This document shows positions 21,763 through 30,106 of a stretch of 64,000 bases of DNA, piece by piece; within the stretch, counting starts at the first letter, position 1, and each line of letters starts with the position of its first letter. The DNA lies in NCBI RefSeq assembly GCF_005877055.1, contig NZ_CP039424.1, positions 3,259,970 to 3,323,969 of the forward strand, written 5' to 3'. The position numbers and the translations under genes are program-made. Origin of the DNA: Citricoccus sp. SGAir0253 (GTDB taxonomy: Bacteria; Actinomycetota; Actinomycetes; Actinomycetales; Micrococcaceae). The notes under the pieces were generated by a model. That model did not search any database. It was not told the DNA's origin and worked only from the letters and a program-made list of their open reading frames with translations.

Positions 21763-22764
21763 TCAGCCCACGCGCAGCACGGCCGCCCCGGTGACGCGGT
21801 CGGCGGCCAGGTCGGCGAGCGCCCGGTCGGCCTCGGCGAGCGGGTAGGACACCGTGGTGGGGCGCAGCCGCATCCGGGCGGCCAGGCGCAGGAACTCCTC
21901 GCCGTCCTGCCGGGTGTTCGCGGTGACGCTGCGCAACTGGCGCTCCTGGAACAGCTCGGCGGCGTAGTCCAGCACCGGGATGTCGCTGAGGTGGATGCCC
22001 GCCAGCGCGAGCGTGCCGCCGCGGTCCAGCGCCCGGAGGGCCGGCGGGACGAGGTCCCCGGCGGGGGCGAAGATGATCGAGGCGTCCAGCGGCACGGGCG
22101 GCGGCTCGGAGGCCTCCCCCACGAAGTCGGCGCCGAGCGCCCGGGCCAGCGCCCGGCCCCTCTCCCCGCGCGTCATGACGTACACCTCGGCGCCCTGGTG
22201 CAGGGCCACCTGGGCGGCCAGGTGGGCCGAGGCGCCGAAGCCGTAGATGCCCAGGCGACCGCCGGGCGGGAGCTGGGCGCGCTGCAGGGCGCGGTAGCCG
22301 ATGATCCCCGCGCACAGCAGCGGGGCGGCCTCCTCGTCGCCGAAGTCCGGGGGCAGCTCGTACGCGTAGGCCTCGGGGACCACGGCGAGCTCGGCGTAGC
22401 CGCCGTCGGCGTCCCAGCCGGTGAACCGCGGGTCCAGGCACAGGTTCTCGGCGCCGCGGCGGCAGAAGCGGCAGTGCCCGCACGTGGAACGCAGCCACGC
22501 GATGCCCACCCGGGCGCCGGCGTCGAACCTCCGCGCCCCCGGGCCGGAGCCCACCACCTCGCCGACCACCTCGTGGCCCGGGACGACCGCCGGGCGGTGC
22601 AGGGGCAGGTCGCCCTCGGCCACGTGCAGGTCGGTGCGGCACACACCGCAGGCGAGGACGCGCACGAGCACCTCGCCGGGGCCCGGCTCCGGGTCGGGCC
22701 GCTCGCCGAACGCCAGCGGTCCCTCCTCCGCGGGGCCCTGGCGCTGCACCCACCAGGCGCGCAT
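21763..22764 (-). CDS. zinc-dependent alcohol dehydrogenase
   Basis: This 333-residue medium-chain dehydrogenase has the catalytic zinc ligands Cys42 in CGVCRTDLH and His64-Glu65 in VPGHEV. The structural zinc site is Cys95, Cys98, Cys101 and Cys109 ([15 protein letters not shown]), and a Rossmann dinucleotide fold begins at [17 protein letters not shown]. It matches the AdhA/AdhP-like subfamily. It oxidises alcohols or reduces aldehydes with NAD(P). It lies 46 bp downstream of the OsmC gene on the same strand and 16 bp upstream of the YczE-like gene, suggesting a three-gene stress operon. Confidence 0.9.
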   Translation of the reverse strand: MRAWWVQRQGPAEEGPLAFGERPDPEPGPGEVLVRVLACGVCRTDLHVAEGDLPLHRPAVVPGHEVVGEVVGSGPGARRFDAGARVGIAWLRSTCGHCRFCRRGAENLCLDPRFTGWDADGGYAELAVVPEAYAYELPPDFGDEEAAPLLCAGIIGYRALQRAQLPPGGRLGIYGFGASAHLAAQVALHQGAEVYVMTRGERGRALARALGADFVGEASEPPPVPLDASIIFAPAGDLVPPALRALDRGGTLALAGIHLSDIPVLDYAAELFQERQLRSVTANTRQDGEEFLRLAARMRLRPTTVSYPLAEADRALADLAADRVTGAAVLRVG

Positions 22765-22810
22765 GCGCTCCTCCTCCGTCCGTCCCGCTGCTGTCCGGCC
22801 GGGACGGCGC

Positions 22811-23245
22811 TCAGGCGAGCGTGGCCCGGAGGGTGATGTCCTCCACGGCGGCGAGCGCCTGGGACACGGGGCACTGTTCCTTGGCCTCCCCGGCGATCCG
22901 CTCGAAGTCCTCCGCGGAGATGCCCTCCACCTGGCCGGTGACCGCCAGTGCGATCGAGGTGATGCCCTTGCCGGCCTCGAAGGTGACCTCGGCGGTGGTG
23001 TCCAGCTGGGTGGGGGCGGTGCCGTTCTGCTTGAGCATGTTGGAGAACTGCATGGAGTAGCACGTGGCGTGGGCGGAGGCGATCAGCTCCTCCGGCGTGG
23101 TGGTGCCCCCGGACTCCTCGGCGCGGGACTTCCAGGCGACCGGGAAGCTGCCCGCCCCCGAGGTCTCCAGGCTGGTGGTGCCGGACCCGGTGAACAGGTC
23201 GCCCTTCCACTGCGTGCGGCCGGTGTTGGTGATGGGGCGGGGCAT
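22811..23245 (-). CDS. OsmC family peroxiredoxin
   Basis: The 144-residue protein has the OsmC pattern: two redox cysteines, Cys62 in [12 protein letters not shown] and Cys125 in [12 protein letters not shown], and the segment [12 protein letters not shown]. The motif around Cys62 is of the OsmC rather than the Ohr type. It reduces organic hydroperoxides using thiols. The ATG at 23245 follows an AGGAGG site. It heads a probable minus-strand operon with the alcohol dehydrogenase and YczE-like genes and is divergent from a flavin-binding PPOX gene. An OhrR-like regulator exists in the window, but about 15 kb away. Confidence 0.9.
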   Translation of the reverse strand: MPRPITNTGRTQWKGDLFTGSGTTSLETSGAGSFPVAWKSRAEESGGTTTPEELIASAHATCYSMQFSNMLKQNGTAPTQLDTTAEVTFEAGKGITSIALAVTGQVEGISAEDFERIAGEAKEQCPVSQALAAVEDITLRATLA

Positions 23246-23352
23246 GGTTCCTCCTGCGGGGGTGTGCGGTCGTTGGCGGTGTCCGTGGCCGGCGGGGGCC
23301 ACCCGTGGCCACCGTAACGACATCCCGCTGCCGCTGTCAGGGGGTGCTGGTC

Positions 23353-23365
23353 GCCCCTTGCCCGC
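23353..23365. promoter_or_regulatory. shared upstream motif, PPOX gene 1
   Basis: GCCCCTTGCCCGC lies 77 bp before the ATG at 23442. Almost the same sequence stands before the second PPOX gene (25934-25947), and a palindromic variant stands before the FAD-Rieske gene (about 29971-29986). It may be a common activator site. The motif is GC-rich, so chance similarity is possible. Confidence 0.35.
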
Positions 23366-23441
23366 GCGGCGTGCGCGCACGAGAGTGGAACCACCGGGGT
23401 CCGGCACGGGCCCCGGCGAGGATCGTGACGAGGAGGACCGG

Positions 23442-23948
23442 ATGAGCCACCACCCCACACCGGCCGGGGAACTGACCGAGGACGCCTGCTGGGCGCGGCT
23501 GCGCGGCGGCGAGGTGGCCCGGCTGGCGGTCATCGTGGACGGGCATCCGGAGATCTTCCCCATCAACTACGTGGTGGACCGCGGATCCCTCGTGTTCCGC
23601 ACCGCGGAGGGCACCAAGGTCTCGGCGGCCCTGTCCGGACAGCCGGTCGCCGTCGAGACGGACGGCCTGGAGGCCACCGGGCCCGACGGCGGCGCCGGCA
23701 CCGCGCCCGGCGAGGCAGGGCGGGCGCTGGCCTGGAGCGTGGTGCTCAAGGGCCGGGCCGAGCAGATCACCGGCACCGACGAGCTGATGGACACCACGGA
23801 ACTGCCGCTGACCCCGTGGCAGGCCGGGGAGAAGGGCAAGTTCGTGCGGATCGTCCCGACCGAGGTGACCGGCCGCAGCTTCCCCGTCGTCTCCCCGGAC
23901 ACGTGGCGGACCGCCGTCTCGGGGACGCCGCACGCCGCGGAGGAGTAG
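23442..23948 (+). CDS. pyridoxamine 5'-phosphate oxidase family protein, paralogue 1
   Basis: This 168-residue protein has a flavin-binding split-barrel fold. Typical features are the N-terminal helix LTEDACWARLRGGEVARLAV, the strand pair HPEIFPINYVVDRGSLVFRTAEGTK, and WSVVLKGRAEQIT. These actinobacterial proteins bind FMN or F420 and act in redox stress; the substrate is unknown. A GAGGAGG site precedes the ATG at 23442. It has a close paralogue at 26008 with the same motifs. Compared with that copy it carries an extra Gly-rich insertion (about 80-95, GPDGGAGTAPGEAG). Confidence 0.85.
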   Translation: MSHHPTPAGELTEDACWARLRGGEVARLAVIVDGHPEIFPINYVVDRGSLVFRTAEGTKVSAALSGQPVAVETDGLEATGPDGGAGTAPGEAGRALAWSVVLKGRAEQITGTDELMDTTELPLTPWQAGEKGKFVRIVPTEVTGRSFPVVSPDTWRTAVSGTPHAAEE

Positions 23949-23968
23949 GCCGCGGGCCCCGCGCGGCC

Positions 23969-25252
23969 TCAGGCGGTCGCCCGCACCCGCTGCTCCATCC
24001 AGGCGCCCACCGTCTCGAGCACCTCGGCGTCCGTCGGGCGGCGGACGAGCGCCGAGTAGGCGGCGAGGTTCGGCCGCTCGGGGTCCCGGCGCAGCAGGTG
24101 GGTCAGGTCCGGCACCCGGTGCACCTCCACCGGCCCGGCGACGGTGTCCCGGATGACGTCCAGGTCCGCGGGGTCGACCTGGAGGTCCTTCTCACCGGTG
24201 AGGGCCAGCACCGGGGCGGTGATGCGCCGCAGCGCGGGGACGGGGTCGAACGCCAGCAGCTCGCGCTGCCAGCGGGCGTTGACCCGGCGCCCGGCCATCC
24301 GGACGGTGTCCGCCGTCGAGGCCTGGACCCTGGCGATCGACCGCTGCTGGAGCCGGGCGAGGTCGATCCGGGCCAGCCGGACCACGGCTCGGGTGACGGG
24401 CGGCAGGGCGTCGGCGACCTGCCGGCCCTGCCAGGCCATGAGCTCGGTGCCGGTGGTGCCGGGCGCCGCGAGCAGCACCACGCCGTCGAGGCGGTCGTCC
24501 CCGGCGGCGACCAGTTCGGCGATGATGCCGCCCTCGCTGTGTCCCACCACGAAGGTCGGCCGGGACGCTCCGGACCCGGCCGAGCGCAGCCAGTCCAGCG
24601 CGGCCCGGGCGTCGTCCACGTTGTCCGAGAGCCCGGCGGCGTAGAAGTCGCCCGCCGAGGCCCCCACCCCGCGCTTGTCGTAGCGCAGCGAGGCGATGCC
24701 GCGCGCGGCGAGGGACACCGCGAGGTCCGAGCTGACGCCCAGCGGCAGCCGCGCATGGTCGGCGTCGCGGTCCACCTGGCCCGAGCCGGGGAGGATGAGC
24801 GCGGCCGCCACGGGCTCCCGGTCCCGGGGCGTGGCCAGGGTCCCGGCCAGGCGCAGGCCGCCGGAGGTGAACGCCACCTCGGCCTGGGACACCGCCGCGC
24901 GGCACCGACGGGCGGCCTCGAGGGCCCGGAGGTGCTCGCCGGCGTCCGGCAGGGCGACGACCAGCCCGGCCAGCCGGTGGCCGCGCAGGGTGACCTGCAG
25001 GCCCTCCCGGCCGCGGTGGGCCACCACGAACCACCGTCCGCCGCGGCGCCACCACGTCCCGATACGGGCGCGGCCCGGGAGGTCCAGGCCCGGGGCCCGC
25101 AGGCCGTGCACGGCCGCGAGCGTGTCCGGGACCACGCGGACGGCCGCGACCGCGTCGAGCGGGATGCGCAGGTCGCCGTGCAGTCCGGCCACCTTCTCCC
25201 GGGCGGTCAGGGCGAGGACGAGGTCCTTGGCGGTGAGGGTCAGCGTGGCCAT
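23969..25252 (-). CDS. alpha/beta hydrolase with N-terminal PH-like domain
   Basis: The 427-residue protein has an unusual two-part layout: residues 1-115 resemble a bacterial PH-like domain (strands TLTAKDLVLALTAREKVAGLHGDLRIPLDAV, then GTWWRRGGRWFVVAH), and residues 120-427 form an alpha/beta hydrolase with nucleophile elbow GHSEGG (Ser239), the RYDKRGVG oxyanion region and acid/His segments TGEKDLQVDP and VPDLTHLL. I prefer the ATG at 25252 over one at 25258 because GGAAGG stands 6 nt upstream of the former. A strong promoter and the gene for an HTH regulator lie directly upstream, suggesting the regulator controls this gene. Confidence 0.85.
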   Translation of the reverse strand: MATLTLTAKDLVLALTAREKVAGLHGDLRIPLDAVAAVRVVPDTLAAVHGLRAPGLDLPGRARIGTWWRRGGRWFVVAHRGREGLQVTLRGHRLAGLVVALPDAGEHLRALEAARRCRAAVSQAEVAFTSGGLRLAGTLATPRDREPVAAALILPGSGQVDRDADHARLPLGVSSDLAVSLAARGIASLRYDKRGVGASAGDFYAAGLSDNVDDARAALDWLRSAGSGASRPTFVVGHSEGGIIAELVAAGDDRLDGVVLLAAPGTTGTELMAWQGRQVADALPPVTRAVVRLARIDLARLQQRSIARVQASTADTVRMAGRRVNARWQRELLAFDPVPALRRITAPVLALTGEKDLQVDPADLDVIRDTVAGPVEVHRVPDLTHLLRRDPERPNLAAYSALVRRPTDAEVLETVGAWMEQRVRATA

Positions 25253-25282
25253 GCGCATCCTTCCGGAGGGTCGATGCGCTCG

Positions 25283-25311
25283 ATTATTCTCAATATCGCG
25301 AACGGTGTCAA
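25283..25311 (-). promoter_or_regulatory. promoter and overlapping inverted repeat upstream of the alpha/beta hydrolase gene
   Basis: On the minus strand, -35 TTGACA (25306-25311) and -10 AATAAT (25283-25288) are separated by exactly 17 bp, one of the best sigma-70-type matches in the window. An imperfect palindrome with CGA(T)ATT/AAT(A)TCG arms (about 25281-25298) overlaps the -10 element. It is a plausible operator for the HTH regulator encoded next door. Confidence 0.7.
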
Positions 25312-25327
25312 CGGTGCAACCGCCGGC

Positions 25328-25870
25328 CTACTCCTCCCCACCGGGGACGAGGACCGCGGAGAGCAGCCGGCGGACCCGGCCCTCCCCGGGCCCGTTCCCC
25401 GCCCGGGCCCGCACCAGGTCCCCGACCTCGGCGAGCAGCTCCCCCAGCTCGGCGTCCGTCAGCCACAGGGCGAGGTGCCGGTAGCCCACGCCGTCCCGGG
25501 CCAGGTCCACGTCCGGGCGCTCGAGGTAGCGCTCGAAGGAGGACAGCAGCCCGGCGAGGAAGGCGACGAAGGCCACCCGGTGCTCCTCGGGGGACATCCC
25601 GGCGACCTCGTCCGCGGACAGGTCCGCTGCCGGGGCGTGCAGCCCGTACGTGCGCTCCACCGCCCCGCGCACCCGCTGCTCGTCCACCACCTCGAGGATC
25701 CCCGCCTCGGCGAGGGTGGCCACGTGCCGGTAGAGCGTGGCCGTGGAGACGTCGTCCAGCTCCGCCGCGATCTGGGCGGTGGTGAGCTCGCGGCCGCCCA
25801 GCAGCGACTGGATGATCCGCAGCCGGACCGGGTGGAGGACGACGTCTGCCGTGCGGGGGGTGCCTGCCAT
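25328..25870 (-). CDS. HTH transcriptional regulator (ArsR-like winged helix)
   Basis: The 180-residue protein has an N-terminal winged-helix domain (HPVRLRIIQSLLGGRELTTAQIAAEL, then VSTATLYRHVATLAEAGILEVV, about 13-62) and a C-terminal helical domain (about 80-180) with no visible metal-binding cysteines. The domain arrangement fits a group of regulators often annotated helix-turn-helix domain protein. It is immediately upstream of the hydrolase gene, 75 bp apart, with a strong promoter between them, which suggests it represses the hydrolase. The C-terminal domain may bind a lipid or other small hydrophobic ligand. Confidence 0.8.
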   Translation of the reverse strand: MAGTPRTADVVLHPVRLRIIQSLLGGRELTTAQIAAELDDVSTATLYRHVATLAEAGILEVVDEQRVRGAVERTYGLHAPAADLSADEVAGMSPEEHRVAFVAFLAGLLSSFERYLERPDVDLARDGVGYRHLALWLTDAELGELLAEVGDLVRARAGNGPGEGRVRRLLSAVLVPGGEE

Positions 25871-25933
25871 CCCCTCAGGATCACACAGCCGGGCTCCGGG
25901 GCCGAGTGCGGGCAGGCACCCCTCGAGTGCTGC

Positions 25934-25947
25934 GCCCCCTTGCCCGC
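25934..25947. promoter_or_regulatory. shared upstream motif, PPOX gene 2
   Basis: GCCCCCTTGCCCGC lies 61 bp before the ATG at 26008. It matches the motif before the first PPOX gene except for one extra C. Confidence 0.35.
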
Positions 25948-26007
25948 CGCGCCCGCGCTGGGGACGATGGGACCCGGACCAGCCGAGGCACGAGTCGAGG
26001 AGGACGC

Positions 26008-26472
26008 ATGGCAGACGGACCCGCCGCGGAGGAACACCTCTCCGAGGACGAGTGCTGGGAGCGGCTGCGGCACGCCCCCGTGGGCCGGATCGGGCTCTGG
26101 GTGGAGGACCACCCGGAGGTGTTCCCGGTGACGTTCGTCGTGGACCGCGGGACCATCGTGTTCCGCACCGCGCCCGGCCGCAAGCTCGATGCGGTCCTCT
26201 CCGGGGCGCCCGTGGCGTTCGAGGCCGACGCCCTGGACGCGAGCACCTCGGTCGTGTGGTCCGTGATGGTGCGCGGGCGGGCCGAACAGGTCACCCGCTC
26301 CCTGGACCTCATGGAGACGGCGGACCTGCCGCTGCGTCCCTGGCACGCCGGGGACAAGGCCCTGGCCGTGCGGATCGTGCCCACCGAGCTCACCGGTCGG
26401 CGCTTCCCCATCGCCGACCCGGACTGGTGGCGGCGGCTGGGCGCGGACGCCGCCCGCCCGGACCTCGACTGA
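26008..26472 (+). CDS. pyridoxamine 5'-phosphate oxidase family protein, paralogue 2
   Basis: The 154-residue split-barrel flavoprotein is similar to the gene at 23442 in most of its length: LSEDECWERLRHAPVGRIGLWV, HPEVFPVTFVVDRGTIVFRTAPGRK, VWSVMVRGRAEQVTRS and VRIVPTELTGRRFPI. The C terminus ends in WWRRLG. GAGGAGGA precedes the ATG at 26008. The two copies flank an oppositely oriented hydrolase/regulator pair, so they are not a simple head-to-tail duplication. Flavin or F420 use is inferred from the family. Confidence 0.85.
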   Translation: MADGPAAEEHLSEDECWERLRHAPVGRIGLWVEDHPEVFPVTFVVDRGTIVFRTAPGRKLDAVLSGAPVAFEADALDASTSVVWSVMVRGRAEQVTRSLDLMETADLPLRPWHAGDKALAVRIVPTELTGRRFPIADPDWWRRLGADAARPDLD

Positions 26473-26488
26473 CGGGGCCGGTCCCGGC

Positions 26489-27346
26489 TCAGCGGGGCCG
26501 GCCGCCCGCGGCGAGCCAGTCCTCCACGGTCGTCCGGTCGACGACGGCCACGTCCGGCACCAGCGCGCCCGAGGCGATCGCCGGGCCCAGGTACGGCAGC
26601 TCCCGGACCAGGCGCGGGCGGCGGCCGCCGATCGAGCCGTGGGCCGCCAGCATGGCGCGGGCCAGCTGCGCGGCGGTCTCCACGCGCGGGCCCCGGATGG
26701 CGACCTCCCGGACGCCGGTGGGGGCCGGGCCCGGCGCCGGGCCGCCGCGCGCCGCCTCCTCCGCCACGAGCCGGGCCACCGCGCCCACGTCCACGGCCGC
26801 CACCCGCATGGTGGGCAGCACCGCCACCGGGCCCAGCGTGGTGCGGGCGGCGATCTCGGAGACCTGGTCGAACCACAGGGTGGAGTGCACCAGGGTCACC
26901 GGCACCCCGGCGGCCCGGTAGGCCGCCTCCTGGGTGGCCTTGCCCGCGTAGTACCCCATCCAGCGGTGCACGGCCGGGTCGCTGGCCCCGGCGATCGACA
27001 CGCACACGATCCGGCCCACCCCCGCGCGGCGGGATGCCTCGGAGACCGTGTGGGCCGCCGTCGAGAAGAACTCCACGGCCCGGGCGCGGTCCCCGGTGGG
27101 GATGTTCAGGGCGTCCACGACGGCGTCCGCACCCGCCAGGGCGTCCTCCAGCCCGCGCCCGGTGACCGCGTCGATCCCCGTCCCGCGGGTCGCTGGGACC
27201 ACCTCGTGGCCCGCGGCCTCGAGGGCCGCCCGGATCCGTGTCCCGACCAGCCCGCTGGCCCCCAGCACGACGATCCGCCGGCCCGCCGGGGCACCTCCCG
27301 CCCCGGGGACCGTCTCGTCCGCCGCAGCCGGGTCGTCCGTGGTCAT
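26489..27346 (-). CDS. NAD(P)-binding SDR-family protein (NmrA/atypical type)
   Basis: The 285-residue protein has an N-terminal Rossmann motif in VVLGASGLVGTRIRAAL (about 25-41) and the atypical SDR pattern seen in NAD(P)H-binding/NmrA-like proteins (DAVVDALNIPTGDRARAVEFF, RIVCVSIAGAS, YYAGKATQEAAYRAAGVPVTLVHSTLWFDQV). The YxxxK catalytic pair appears as YYAGK. Its substrate is unknown. A GGAGGAG site precedes the ATG at 27346. It lies 25 bp downstream of the frameshifted FAD reductase and was probably co-transcribed with it. Confidence 0.85.
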   Translation of the reverse strand: MTTDDPAAADETVPGAGGAPAGRRIVVLGASGLVGTRIRAALEAAGHEVVPATRGTGIDAVTGRGLEDALAGADAVVDALNIPTGDRARAVEFFSTAAHTVSEASRRAGVGRIVCVSIAGASDPAVHRWMGYYAGKATQEAAYRAAGVPVTLVHSTLWFDQVSEIAARTTLGPVAVLPTMRVAAVDVGAVARLVAEEAARGGPAPGPAPTGVREVAIRGPRVETAAQLARAMLAAHGSIGGRRPRLVRELPYLGPAIASGALVPDVAVVDRTTVEDWLAAGGRPR

Positions 27347-27371
27347 CGCGTCCTGCTCCTCCGTCCGGTCC

Positions 27372-28675
27372 TCAGCCCAGCGGGATCGTCCCGCGCAGGG
27401 ACGCCGGGTCCTCCACCGGCTCCTCGCGCGTCCGCCCGATCAGCTCGCGCGCGGCCTTGACCTTCTCCCACACGTTCCACAGCAGCACGCCGCGCACGGC
27501 GCCGCCGTCGTCGAGGTAGTAGACGACCCCCTCGAGTGGTCCGCGCGGCCCTCCGCGTCCGTGGCCCAGTCCTCCACCATGCGCAGCCGGGAGTCCACCT
27601 CCCCCACGGCCTCGTAGCCGTGGTCGAACAGGTCGGACCAGAAGAACGGGGTGGTGGCATACGCCCGGTCCGCCCCCGCCATGTTGCGCCCGGCCGCGGT
27701 GCCCATCGTCTCGGCCGCGGCGGCGTGCTCCACGCGGCGCGGCCCGAGCAGGCGGTCCGGGTACCGGGCGATGTCCCCCGCGGCGTACACGTCCGGGGCC
27801 GAGGTGCGCAGGTGGTCGTCCACCACCACGCCGTCGTCCACGGTGAGCCCGGCCGCCTCGGCCAGGCCGGTGCGCGGGCGCACCCCGATCCCGACGACGG
27901 CGGCGTCCGCGGCCAGTTCCGTCCCGTCCCCGAGGCGCACGGTCACGCCCCCGGCGTCCACCGATCCGCCGGCGAGGCGGCCCACCACGATCTCCACGCC
28001 GCGGTCGCGGTACTCGTGCGTGACCGTCGCGGCCAGGCCGGCGGGGAACAGGGCGCCCAGGAGGGGCTCGGAGGAGACCACGAGCGTCACGCGGACGCCG
28101 TTGAGCGCCAGGGCGGCGGCGACCTCCGAGCCGATGTACCCGCCGCCCACGACCACCACGTGCGCGCCCTGCCGGGCGATCTCCCGCAACCGCCGGTAGT
28201 CGGCCAGCGTGCGGTAGTACACGACCCGCTCGCCGGGTTCCAGGCCGCCGACGCGCGGCTCGGCGCCCGTGGCCAGCAGCAGGGACCCGTAGCGCACCGT
28301 CCGCCCGTCCTCGAGGGTGACCGTGTGCGCGGCGGGGTCCAGCGCGGCCACGGTGGTGCCGAGGTGGAAGCACGTGTGCTCGTCCGGGGCGGTGTCCGAG
28401 CCCTGCTCGCCGGAGACCATGACGCACCCCTCGACCGAGCCCTTCGGGTCCACCCACAGCGTCTTGGACAGGTCCGGCCGGTAGACGGGCGGCGCCGGCT
28501 CGGTCCCGAACACGCCGATGCCGCCGTCCGGGTCCTGCGAGCGGATGCCGCGGACCGCCTTGGCCGCGGCCATGCCGGCCCCCACGATGACGTAGTCGTA
28601 GGCGTCCCGGACCTCCGCGGAGTGCACCCCACGGGCCGTGGGGTCCAGGTCCGGTCCCGTGCCGTCAGCGGCCAT
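27372..28675 (-). pseudogene. frameshifted FAD-dependent oxidoreductase (AIF-like)
   Basis: The first part (28675 down to about 27540) encodes a pyridine-nucleotide-disulfide reductase: FAD motif VIVGAGMAAAKAVRG, NAD motif VVVGGGYIGSEVA, and the AGDIAR motif followed by the C-terminal dimer domain characteristic of AIF-like/ferredoxin reductases. At about 27527-27540 the reading frame shifts. The expected ending (EGVVYYLDDGGAVRGVLLWNVW, then REEPVEDPASLRGTIPLG) continues in a different frame to the stop at 27372. One base is missing beside a run of five G. Read in the original frame, the protein ends in an unrelated low-complexity tail at 27440. The loss removes the C-terminal segment that closes the FAD site. 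It could be a real mutation or a sequencing error in the G run. Confidence 0.85.
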
Positions 28676-28764
28676 GTCCGTCCTCCTCGAGGGTTCCCCG
28701 GCCGCCTCCCGGCCGGTGCGGGTCGTCTCCGCCGTCGCCCGGCGGGGGTGGTGCGGCGGCCGCC

Positions 28765-29598
28765 TCAGGGGCGGCGCCAGTCGTCCTCACGCAGGTGCGA
28801 GCCCGCCATGGGGCCCATCGTCAGCATCCCGCCGTCCACCGCCCAGGACGCCCCGTTGACGTAGCCGGCGTCCGGGCCGCACAGGAAGGCGACCGTCGCG
28901 GCGATCTCCCGGGCGTCCCCGGGGCGGGCGACCGGGATCCCGGGCCGGCGCTTGTCCCGCAGCACCGACTCGTCCTCCTGGCCCGTCATGGGGGTGGCGA
29001 TCTCCCCGGGGGCCACGGCGTTGACGGTGATCCCGTGCTCGGCCAACTCCAGGGCGGCCACCTTGACCAGCAGGCCCAGCCCGCCCTTGGCGGCGCAGTA
29101 CGGTCCCGCCCCCACGCGGGGGGCGTGCTCGTGGACGGAGGTGATCGCCACGATCCTCCCGCCGGCCCCGGCATCCACCATGTGGCGCGCGGCGGCCTGC
29201 AGGCAGCAGAAGGCGCCGTCGAGGTCCACCGAGACGACTTCGCGCCACGTGGCCAGGTCCAGGTCCAGCAGCCGGGTGGCCGTGCCGGTGCCGGAACACA
29301 TCACGAGGGTGTCCACCCCGCCCATCGCGCCGGCCAGCTCGTCCACCACGCGGGTGCCCGCCGCGGGGTCGGTGAGGTCCAGCCGGCGCACGTGGGCGGT
29401 GCCGCCCGCGGCGCGGACCTCCTCCGCGGTCGACTCGGCGCCGGCCTCGTCCTCGTGCCACGTGATGCCCACCTGCCGGTCCGGGCCGGCCAGGGCCACC
29501 GCCGTCGCCTTCCCGATGCCGGAGTCGGCACCGGTGACGATGACGCGGCGGGGCTCGAAGGCCTGCGCCCCGCTCGTGGGCTCCGGCTGCGCCGTCAC
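28765..29598 (-). CDS. SDR family oxidoreductase
   Basis: This 277-residue classical short-chain dehydrogenase has the coenzyme motif TGADSGIG (about 23-30), the NNAG-equivalent in VMCSGTGT, and the active-site Tyr/Lys in YCAAKGG. The C-terminal motif is NGASWAVDGGML. The GTG start at 29598 overlaps the stop of the upstream gene by one base pair plus (GTGA), so the two are translationally coupled. A glucose-1-dehydrogenase-like sequence style is apparent, but the substrate cannot be given. It lies downstream of the 92-residue gene and upstream of the AIF-like gene on the minus strand. Confidence 0.85.
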   Translation of the reverse strand: MTAQPEPTSGAQAFEPRRVIVTGADSGIGKATAVALAGPDRQVGITWHEDEAGAESTAEEVRAAGGTAHVRRLDLTDPAAGTRVVDELAGAMGGVDTLVMCSGTGTATRLLDLDLATWREVVSVDLDGAFCCLQAAARHMVDAGAGGRIVAITSVHEHAPRVGAGPYCAAKGGLGLLVKVAALELAEHGITVNAVAPGEIATPMTGQEDESVLRDKRRPGIPVARPGDAREIAATVAFLCGPDAGYVNGASWAVDGGMLTMGPMAGSHLREDDWRRP

Positions 29599-29873
29599 CG
29601 GGAGACCAGCTTGAAGAACGTGCTGTCGCTGCCGTCCGCCTTCTGCTGCTGGTAGAGGAAGGCCAGCTCCTCCTCGTCGAACTTCGCGAACCAGTCCTCC
29701 CAGCTGATGTGCTCGAGCCGGTCCTCGCCCGCGCCGCCGGGGAAGTCGATCCTCAGCACGCCGGCCGCACCGGATTCCTCCGTGCCCCTGACGCTGGCGG
29801 GCTTGCCGTCGTGCTCCTCCACCCAGCGCCGGATCTCGTCGTGGTCGGTGGTGGTGTGGCTCTCGGATGCCAT
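29595..29873 (-). CDS. conserved hypothetical small protein
   Basis: The 92-residue protein has the pattern DHDEIRRWVEEHDGKPASVRGT, then VLRIDFPGGAGEDRLEHISWEDWFAKFDEEELAFLYQ. I recognise this as a widespread family of small acidic proteins without known function, often mislabelled in databases. It is probably a soluble alpha/beta protein. A strong AGGAGG site precedes the ATG at 29873. It overlaps the SDR gene (GTGA) and is divergent from the FAD-Rieske gene, consistent with a shared stress-response control region. Confidence 0.75.
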   Translation of the reverse strand: MASESHTTTDHDEIRRWVEEHDGKPASVRGTEESGAAGVLRIDFPGGAGEDRLEHISWEDWFAKFDEEELAFLYQQQKADGSDSTFFKLVSR

Positions 29874-29970
29874 GGTCTCCTCCTGGGGTGCTCAGTCGGG
29901 CCTCGTGCGCTGTCCTCGGGCGGCCGTCGCGCGCCCGGGGATCTCCCCCGACGCTAGGTCCGGCCCGAGC

Positions 29971-29986
29971 GCGGGCACAAGGCCCG
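29971..29986. promoter_or_regulatory. palindromic variant of the shared motif in the divergent control region
   Basis: The minus strand reads GGGCCTTGTGCCC within GCGGGCACAAGGCCCG, resembling the GCCCCTTGCCCGC motif before both PPOX genes. It lies between the divergent SDR/hypothetical and FAD-Rieske genes. The pattern is reminiscent of DosR-type dyads (GGGxC...GxCCC), but that assignment is inference. Confidence 0.35.
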
Positions 29987-30106
29987 GCCACCGAGGCCTC
30001 GCCACGGCGGCCGGGGCACGGCATGCTGGCGAGGGACGGGTCCGACGTCGGTGGACCGGATGGGACCCGCTGAGGACGACGGGCAGGGACGGGAAGGACG
30101 AGCACC

